Shown here piece by piece: positions 1 to 5,020 of a DNA stretch of 9,481 nucleotides. Position numbers and translations under genes: made by a program. Source of the stretch: Acholeplasmataceae bacterium (lineage in GTDB: Bacteria > Bacillota_I > Bacilli_A > Acholeplasmatales > Acholeplasmataceae); contig JAQVBA010000044.1 in NCBI GenBank assembly GCA_028690555.1, positions 1-9,481 of the forward strand, given 5' to 3'. Each line of letters begins with the position of its first letter. Position 1 is the first letter of the stretch. The notes under the pieces are model-generated. The model saw only the letters and a list, made by a program, of their open reading frames with translations. It did no database searches and was not told the DNA's origin.

Positions 1-90
1 TCTCACACCGATCATTATATGCTTGATTCAATCAAAAAGTGATGAAATTACTCATAAATATTATTTTGTTTTATGCAATATTAGTATTTT

Positions 91-258
91 ATGAATAAAT
101 GCTGTGGAGGGTTGTTAGAAATTCTCAGATATTTTATTGAAGATGAAATAGATTCAAGATATGATGATACAATTATCAAATCAAGAAATTTTCATGCAAA
201 ATCATTTGAAAATTACTGTGAAAAATATAATATATCTCTAAATTGGGGTGAGATATAA
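91..258 (+). CDS. Small hypothetical protein, 55 aa
   Basis: An ATG-started frame of 55 codons ends in TAA. An in-frame TAG lies just upstream (82-84), so it is not the tail of a longer gene here. The product has a Cys-Cys-Gly-Gly start (residues 4-7), an acidic amphipathic stretch around residues 9-27 and a polar C-terminus with Tyr and Trp. I recognise no family. A GGAGG lies at 106-110, but inside the frame and only one base before a possible TTG, so it does not support a better start. An AT-rich TATA-like stretch around 52-60 would fit a short-leader archaeal transcript. Base composition matches its AT-rich surroundings, so a chance ORF is quite possible. Confidence 0.35.
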   Translation: MNKCCGGLLEILRYFIEDEIDSRYDDTIIKSRNFHAKSFENYCEKYNISLNWGEI

Positions 259-297
259 TATTCATAATAGATTTAAAATTTCAATAAACAGAGAGTA

Positions 298-307
298 TTT
301 ATATTAT
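298..307 (+). promoter_or_regulatory. Putative TATA box for the 363-500 ORF
   Basis: TTTATATTAT matches the archaeal TATA-box pattern. A transcript starting about 25 nt downstream would carry a leader of roughly 35 nt that includes the GGAG at 354-357. The surroundings are AT-rich, so a chance match is possible. Confidence 0.3.
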
Positions 308-362
308 TGAGATACAATTATTCTATATCATAGATCAAATATACTGATGAGATGGAGATATT

Positions 363-500
363 ATGGAAGAAAAAACACAATATATATTTGACGGCGGAAT
401 TAAACTTGGTCGCCCGTTATTCCGTTTTGAATCGGAAACCAATGCGCAGGCAGCAAGAAAGCATGAGATGCCGGTATCTGATATAGTTAGTTCAGACTAA
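363..500 (+). CDS. Small hypothetical protein, 45 aa
   Basis: An ATG at 363 is preceded by GGAG at 354-357 with 5-nt spacing, and the frame closes with TAA at 500. The 45-residue product starts MEEKTQYIF, has a basic/aromatic middle (GRPLFRFE, residues 16-23) and an acidic end. The codons (GGC, CGC, CCG, ACC, GCG) are clearly more G+C-rich than the flanking DNA on both sides, which argues for selection as protein or for a different origin. I recognise no family. It could be a complete small protein or the surviving start of a longer gene. The good ribosome site and composition make it the better supported of the two small plus-strand ORFs. Confidence 0.55.
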   Translation: MEEKTQYIFDGGIKLGRPLFRFESETNAQAARKHEMPVSDIVSSD

Positions 501-637
501 CTTTATCTCTAAATATTATATAGATTTTCGTCTTTTTTATACTCTGTATTAACATGAGACAGATTTTTAAATTATTCAAATCATATTATTCAAAATACTG
601 TGTTATTATCTGCTGATGAAAAGAGATGTTTGATTTT

Positions 638-651
638 GTGTCTTACGACAC
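638..651 (-). other. Hairpin with GNRA-type loop beyond the operon's last gene
   Basis: Read on the minus strand, this is a perfect 5-bp stem (GTGTC/GACAC) closed by a GTAA loop, which fits the GNRA tetraloop pattern. It lies about 50 nt past the stop of the 60-aa gene and could mark or stabilise the 3' end of the minus-strand transcript. It has no adjoining T-run, so it is not a classical intrinsic terminator. Confidence 0.4.
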
Positions 652-673
652 GTTTAATTAATCTATAGTATTT

Positions 674-696
674 CAGCTAATCCCACGCATCAGCTG
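674..696 (-). terminator. Stem-loop directly after the 60-aa gene
   Basis: On the minus strand CAGCTGAT and ATTAGCTG pair over 8 bp with one G-U wobble around a 7-nt loop. The structure starts five bases after the stop codon of the ribbon-helix-helix-like gene. The downstream bases are A/T-mixed and not U-rich, so it may protect or process the 3' end and need not end transcription by itself. Confidence 0.4.
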
Positions 697-700
697 CATT

Positions 701-883
701 TCATAATTCACAGCGAAGAAGTTCGGATATTTTTATGTTCTTTTCTTTTGCTTTTTTTGCATACTTTTCTTTAAGGTCAATTGGAACCCTGACATGTACG
801 TTTTCTGCAAATCTTACCGGAACCATATTCAGTCCGGTTTTGAGAGATACTGTTATTGGTTTTAAGTTATTTATTTCAGTCAT
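701..883 (-). CDS. Ribbon-helix-helix (CopG/Arc)-like small protein, 60 aa
   Basis: The C-terminal half, from about residue 29, fits the ribbon-helix-helix pattern: a beta strand (VHVRVP), a first helix (DLKEKYAKKAKEK) and a turn leading to a second helix (KISELLRCEL). Such proteins usually bind DNA as dimers and often act as regulators or antitoxins. The second helix is short, so DNA binding is uncertain. The first 28 residues are a non-basic extension. Start: an in-frame TAA lies two codons upstream, so the ATG at 883 is the first possible start; it has no Shine-Dalgarno site and may use a separate short-leader transcript. The gene follows the four-TM gene by 35 nt and ends the minus-strand row, so it could regulate the cassette. 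Confidence 0.65.
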   Translation of the reverse strand: MTEINNLKPITVSLKTGLNMVPVRFAENVHVRVPIDLKEKYAKKAKEKNIKISELLRCEL

Positions 884-918
884 AAATTATTGAAGATACA
901 ACATGTGGCTTAATTCAA

Positions 919-1590
919 TCATCTTAACTGGTGATTTCGTTCAGATATAAGTTTCTTAATTGATGATATACATGTCTCAGCAGATGCAATATTTCCACCA
1001 ACAACATGTTTTTCGAGTTCACTAATATTAGACATAATGTTACTTTCTATCACATAAACACTTGAATGTGATTTTACAGAACTGCTTGACATGAGATCGT
1101 ATAATTCTTCTATCTTCTTTTTGAGAGCAGCATCATGTACTTCATCAATAATTGAAGAAAGGTCTGATGATGCTGTTTTGACATATTCTATCTCATTGGT
1201 TCTATGCACCTCAGTATCATTTGTATTTTCGTTCGCAATTATGTTTGTCAATAATATAATCAGATAAATACCTGCAAGAATTATCTGTATAATTAGAGGC
1301 ACAGTTATTTCATCTAAAGCTAACAGAACAAATACCATACCGGTAATAAATTCAATAATGAAGTAAAGTACAGTAATTGAATAAAGAGTGAATCCAAATA
1401 CTGCAGCACTTTTTCCTTTAGTTATTAGTAAGGGTATGATGAGGAGCATTACATATGAAAAATGAATAAATCCGTATGATATCCAAACTGATGAAAGATG
1501 TTCTATACCTCCTACTAGGAAGAAGATTAAATTGAATACTATTAAAGGAATTATTCCAAGTATTATTGGGAGTATTGTTGTTTTTTTCAT
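919..1590 (-). CDS. Four-TM membrane protein with cytoplasmic helical tail
   Basis: The 223-aa product has four hydrophobic segments, at about residues 5-27, 37-57, 64-90 and 97-118. A polar tail of about 105 residues follows (119-223), rich in Ser, Glu and Lys with heptad-like spacing that suggests helices or a coiled coil. I do not recognise a named family. The start is well fixed: AAGGTGA at 1598-1604 overlaps the stop of the SPFH gene and sits 7 nt from the ATG, which implies coupled translation. Following an SPFH protein this closely, it is a plausible membrane anchor for the SPFH assembly, much as YdjG/YdjH serve YdjI in Bacillus. That role is inferred from position, not from similarity. 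Confidence 0.85.
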   Translation of the reverse strand: MKKTTILPIILGIIPLIVFNLIFFLVGGIEHLSSVWISYGFIHFSYVMLLIIPLLITKGKSAAVFGFTLYSITVLYFIIEFITGMVFVLLALDEITVPLIIQIILAGIYLIILLTNIIANENTNDTEVHRTNEIEYVKTASSDLSSIIDEVHDAALKKKIEELYDLMSSSSVKSHSSVYVIESNIMSNISELEKHVVGGNIASAETCISSIKKLISERNHQLR

Positions 1591-1597
1591 GATTTTG

Positions 1598-1604
1598 TCA
1601 CCTT
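1598..1604 (-). promoter_or_regulatory. Strong Shine-Dalgarno site (AAGGTGA)
   Basis: This is the best ribosome site in the window, 7 nt before the ATG at 1590 and overlapping the TAA of the SPFH gene. It fixes the start of the four-TM protein and indicates translational coupling. Confidence 0.75.
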
Positions 1605-2784
1605 AATTTAATTTAGCTCCACATTCATTACAAAATTTTGCTGATCCTGATAATACTGCCCCACATTGAGGACAATTGATTGTTGCTGATACAAGTTTTT
1701 GTCCGCATTCATTACAGAATTTAGCTCCAGATGCATTTTTCGCATTACACATAGGACAAATGACTTCATTCTGAGCTGATGCCGATTTTTGTACAAATCT
1801 GTTTTGTAATGGTTGTTGTATCGGCTGCTGTACCTGAGCCTGTTGATGCATAGGTTTAAACATTTCCTGAGCCATGGACCCCATAACCCCTCCGGCAGCC
1901 ATTCCCATTCCCATTCCCATTCCAGCTCCAGCCCCAGCAGCCGCAGCACCTCCAGCCCCTGGATTTGTTGCAATTCCCATCATAATATCTGCAGCCTGCT
2001 GACGCCCCCAGTCCTCTCCAAGTACCCCCATAACAGCTTTATTTGCAAATGCATTCTCTAATTTAATACGTGTTGGATCTTCGTCTGGAATATCCAGTGC
2101 GGAAATGGTGAATTTGATTAATTTCAAACCATACTCGTATAAGGGGACAGAGATTTGAGGTGTCAGCATTTCTGCAAAAACTTCCTGTTTACTGCAGATA
2201 CCCATTATTTCTTCATTTGATGCTTGGATTGCCTGGGCAATATTTGATTTAATTATTTGTACAAATTCATTACGGAAATATTTGTTCATCCCTGCCTGTG
2301 TTTCAAATGCAATATTATTCCCAATCATTTTCGTTAGGAACTTAGCACCATTATCCACCTGAATTTTATACGATCCGCGTGCCTGCACACTAGTAGCGAG
2401 TTTGTATACCGGATCACGAACTTTAATTGGTGAATCGGTCCCCCACAGAATTTCCATTGTGTGGGCTTTGCGGATAAAGTAAACAACACAATTAAATGTA
2501 CTGACCCCTCCAGTCATCATATTTCGCAACCGGTTGATAAATGGATAATTATCAGTTGATAATTTGTAGGTTCCGTTGTCGAATGTCTGTTCAATAATAC
2601 CGCCTTTGATAAAAATTGCTTCTTCGCCAGGCATAACAATTAACGTAGAGTTTGTGTTAAAGTCTTCTTCCGGTTGTCTCCAGATAAGTAGTTCTCCGGG
2701 TCCGGAGTTTTTAATTACATCTGCGAAGTGCTTTTTCTCACCGACATATGCGGTTTCATTTGGGTTTCTGTTAAATAATGACAT
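1603..2784 (-). CDS. YdjI-like SPFH protein with two C-terminal zinc ribbons
   Basis: The 393-aa product has three parts. Residues about 25-240 form an SPFH/Band-7-type domain of the YdjI family, often mislabelled 'virion core protein'. Typical elements are the WRQPEEDF segment, GEEAIFIKGG and a long helix ending near residue 255. Residues about 273-330 are low complexity: a Gly/Ala/Met tract with alternating Met-Gly, then a Gln-rich stretch. The end carries two treble-clef-like zinc ribbons with Cys 343/346/357/360 and 371/374/385/388. SPFH proteins oligomerise on membranes as scaffolds. In Bacillus subtilis YdjI works with PspA, YdjG and YdjH in membrane protection; no PspA gene is visible here. 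The start lies 14 nt after the 66-aa gene with only a weak GAGTGA site 10 nt upstream, so it probably relies on coupling. Confidence 0.9.
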   Translation of the reverse strand: MSLFNRNPNETAYVGEKKHFADVIKNSGPGELLIWRQPEEDFNTNSTLIVMPGEEAIFIKGGIIEQTFDNGTYKLSTDNYPFINRLRNMMTGGVSTFNCVVYFIRKAHTMEILWGTDSPIKVRDPVYKLATSVQARGSYKIQVDNGAKFLTKMIGNNIAFETQAGMNKYFRNEFVQIIKSNIAQAIQASNEEIMGICSKQEVFAEMLTPQISVPLYEYGLKLIKFTISALDIPDEDPTRIKLENAFANKAVMGVLGEDWGRQQAADIMMGIATNPGAGGAAAAGAGAGMGMGMGMAAGGVMGSMAQEMFKPMHQQAQVQQPIQQPLQNRFVQKSASAQNEVICPMCNAKNASGAKFCNECGQKLVSATINCPQCGAVLSGSAKFCNECGAKLN

Positions 2785-2798
2785 TGCAATTCATTCAC

Positions 2799-2999
2799 TC
2801 AATATGTTTTATCATTTGACTCGCTGTATCCGAAAATCTCTGGCAGTAAATTTTTCTTTGCCACCAGAGATTTCTTGATAGCATCAATCAATTGTTCGTT
2901 TGTAACTGCTGTTGATATTTGCCTCATTGGCACAATATCATGAAATTCTTTTTTAAATATCATCATATACTCAATCAACTCATCATTAATTTCAACCAT
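2799..2999 (-). CDS. Small acidic protein paired with the metallopeptidase gene, 66 aa
   Basis: The 66-aa product looks mostly helical: an acidic N-terminus, a middle with VPMRQI, a helix TNEQLIDAIKKSL and an end containing LLPEIFGY. From memory this pattern resembles small proteins encoded beside MuF-type metallopeptidase domains in Firmicutes phages and toxin loci; I cannot search to confirm this. Its ATG overlaps the stop of the peptidase gene by one base (TAATG), and GGAGGT at 3008-3013 lies 8 nt upstream inside the last codons of that gene, so the two are translated together. A small partner coupled to a toxin-like enzyme suggests an inhibitor or immunity role, but a chaperone or structural partner is equally open. 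Confidence 0.75.
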   Translation of the reverse strand: MVEINDELIEYMMIFKKEFHDIVPMRQISTAVTNEQLIDAIKKSLVAKKNLLPEIFGYSESNDKTY

Positions 3000-5020
3000 T
3001 ATCTTTTACCTCCATATTTCAATGCATTTTCATATGCTTTCATTGTTTTTGGCATATATCTTCGTGTGAAATCTAAATTACGTTCATTATTACAGGCTCT
3101 ATCGGCAGTAATTTCTGCAAATGCTTCTTTACCAACAATATCGCGACTATTATTCCTCCAATATTCGTCTGAATGACCCCAGACTCCAAATACTTTATTA
3201 AAAGAGACGCCACCAAATACATCAGAAACACAGTTAGATGCATTTGGTTCCTTCATTAGTTTCCTAGATAAAATTTCTTGTGCTCTTTCTCTGTCACATG
3301 GATTATCATTATCATTCATAATATTCTGCAAAGCATTGAAATAATCTTCATGAACTGCTTCAGTCATATATGTCTCATAGGAAGCATTACCAGTGTCACT
3401 CTCTTGACCTTTTAACCAATCAATCATGTGTCCGCTCTCATGGAAAAATGTGTTTCCTGCGCCAAGTGGATTATGTAAATCTTCATGCTGATTTATCTTA
3501 AACCCCCCTTCAATAGGACTGAAATATGCTGCATCCTGTGGAACACCATTTTCATCTAGTTCATAATAAGCAGTGTCATTACATTTTAATTTATCTGCAT
3601 ATTTGTTATACTCCCCTTTGAGTTCAGTATCCATATTGGAAATACGATTAATCAAAACATCCTTATAATCTTGTGATATATCCATAGTGTCTAATTTATC
3701 ATATATTCTTGAATACTGTCTGTATTCATCAGTATCAATCATATCTCTACATGGAGTAGTTTGATATTTTAAATCATCCTGTTTTATTGTAGCATCTTTA
3801 CGGTGGAAAAAGAAACTATCTTTTTCATATTCTAAGGACTCTGTTGTATTATCAGTTTGCGTGTCAGCCTCTATCTCAGTTTCTGCTTCCTCTTCCTGTT
3901 CTGCACCCCCCTCATCTTCTATCTCAGTATCTGCTTCCTCTTCCTGTTCTGCACCCCCCTCATCTTCTATCTCAGTATCTGCTTCCTCTTCCTGTTCTGC
4001 ACCCCCCTCATCTTCTATCTCAGTATCTGCTTCCTCTTCCTGTTCTGCATCTCCCTCTTCTTCTATCTCAGTATCTGCTTCCTCCTCCTGTTCTGCATCT
4101 CCTTCGTCTTCTATCTCAGTATCTGCTTCCTCTTCCTGTTCTGCATCTCCCTCTTCTTCTATCTCAGTATCTGCTTCCTCCTCCTGTTCTGCATCTCCTT
4201 CGTCTTCTATCTCAGTTTCTGCTTCCTTTTCCTGTTCTGCACCCCCCTCATCTTCTATCTCAGTTTCTGCTTCCTTTTCCTGTTCTGCATCTCCTTCGTC
4301 TTCTATCTCAGTATCTGCTTCCTCTTCCTGTTCTGCATCTCCCTCTTCTTCTATCTCAGTATCTGCTTCCTCTTCCTGTTCTGCACCCCCCTCATCTTCT
4401 ATCTCAGTTTCTGCTTCCTTTTCCTGTTCTGCATCTCCTTCGTCTTCTATCTCAGTATCTGCTTCCTCTTCCTGTTCTGCACCCCCCTCATCTTCTATCT
4501 CAGTTTCTGCTTCCTCTTCCTGTTCTATATCTCCCTCTTCTTCTATCTCAGTTTCTGCTTCCTTTTCCTGTTCTATATCTCCCTCATCTTCTATCTCAGT
4601 ATTTGCTTCCTCTTCCTGTTCTGCATCTCCTTCGTCTTCTATCTCAGTATCTGTATCTTCTTCCTGTTCTGCACCTCCCTCATCTTCTATCTCAGTATCT
4701 GTATCTTCTTCCTGTTCTACACCTCCCTCTTCTTCTATCTCAGTATCTGTATCTTCTTCCTGTTCTACACCTCCCTCTTCTTCTATCTCAGTATCTGCTT
4801 CAGGCAATGATTCTACCTCATCACCCTCATCATTAGGACATTCAGATTCATCATCAGGAGGGTCTTCATCTAGGGTCTCATCAGATGTATCTTCCACCTC
4901 AGTATCATCAATACTTTCATCAGATCCGTCATCTGATAACAATTCATCAGATTCAATAGTATCTGTAGAAGATGTGTCAAATGAGTCTGTTCCACTTCCA
5001 CAGTCTCCTCCATCACTCAT
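2999..5020 (-). CDS. Acidic tandem-repeat protein with C-terminal MuF-type zinc metallopeptidase domain
   Basis: The 673-aa product has three regions. Residues 1-75 are Ser/Asp/Glu-rich and disordered-looking, with no signal peptide or TM segment. Residues 76-379 are nineteen 16-aa repeats (consensus DTEIEDEGDAEQEEEA), a very negative spacer. Residues about 400-673 form a globular domain with HESGH at 527-531 (zinc-binding HExxH), preceded by YFSPIEGGFKIN (499-510). Next come SDVFGG (599-604), WGH (614-616) and EAFAE (632-636), which probably gives the third, Glu, ligand. This order matches, from memory, the metallopeptidase domain at the C-terminus of phage minor-head (MuF) proteins and polymorphic toxins. 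All key residues are intact. The start abuts the ATPase stop (TAA then ATG) with GGAAGTGAG at 5024-5032. Substrate and export route are unknown. Confidence 0.85.
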   Translation of the reverse strand: MSDGGDCGSGTDSFDTSSTDTIESDELLSDDGSDESIDDTEVEDTSDETLDEDPPDDESECPNDEGDEVESLPEADTEIEEEGGVEQEEDTDTEIEEEGGVEQEEDTDTEIEDEGGAEQEEDTDTEIEDEGDAEQEEEANTEIEDEGDIEQEKEAETEIEEEGDIEQEEEAETEIEDEGGAEQEEEADTEIEDEGDAEQEKEAETEIEDEGGAEQEEEADTEIEEEGDAEQEEEADTEIEDEGDAEQEKEAETEIEDEGGAEQEKEAETEIEDEGDAEQEEEADTEIEEEGDAEQEEEADTEIEDEGDAEQEEEADTEIEEEGDAEQEEEADTEIEDEGGAEQEEEADTEIEDEGGAEQEEEADTEIEDEGGAEQEEEAETEIEADTQTDNTTESLEYEKDSFFFHRKDATIKQDDLKYQTTPCRDMIDTDEYRQYSRIYDKLDTMDISQDYKDVLINRISNMDTELKGEYNKYADKLKCNDTAYYELDENGVPQDAAYFSPIEGGFKINQHEDLHNPLGAGNTFFHESGHMIDWLKGQESDTGNASYETYMTEAVHEDYFNALQNIMNDNDNPCDRERAQEILSRKLMKEPNASNCVSDVFGGVSFNKVFGVWGHSDEYWRNNSRDIVGKEAFAEITADRACNNERNLDFTRRYMPKTMKAYENALKYGGKR
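3428..3442 (-). other. HExxH zinc-binding site of the metallopeptidase
   Basis: These codons give His-Glu-Ser-Gly-His (residues 527-531). The two His are the expected zinc ligands and the Glu the catalytic base. With the downstream EAFAE (residues 632-636) this fits a zincin with a Glu third ligand. Confidence 0.8.
3884..4795. repeat. Nineteen tandem 48-bp coding repeats
   Basis: Nineteen in-frame copies of a 48-bp unit lie within the metallopeptidase gene. There are no gaps and no length variants, so the frame is kept. The plus strand is strongly pyrimidine-rich. The three copies at 3884-4027 are identical. Blocks 4028-4123 and 4124-4219 match at 95 of 96 bases, including a silent change. 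The copies nearest the gene's 5' end (4652-4795) differ most, with DT in place of EA at the unit end. A partial twentieth copy continues for about five residues past 3884. Confidence 0.97.

Noticed and set aside
23..35. 13-bp palindrome TTGATTCAATCAA as an operator
   Set aside because: It is a perfect palindrome but stands alone in AT-rich DNA with no second copy near the other promoters.
571..594. Direct repeat ATTATTCAAA (two copies, 14-bp period)
   Set aside because: It is a short, AT-rich pair with no associated gene or mobile element.
1608..1973. Overlapping minus-strand frame of 121 codons within the SPFH gene
   Set aside because: It is a shifted reading of the low-complexity and zinc-ribbon region with no start signal and no protein-like pattern.
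1603..2784. Viral origin suggested by the common label 'virion core protein'
   Set aside because: That label is a historic misnomer for YdjI-like SPFH proteins; there is no capsid, terminase or polymerase gene nearby.
3884..4795. CRISPR array
   Set aside because: Units are contiguous with no unique spacers, keep a reading frame and lie inside a gene.
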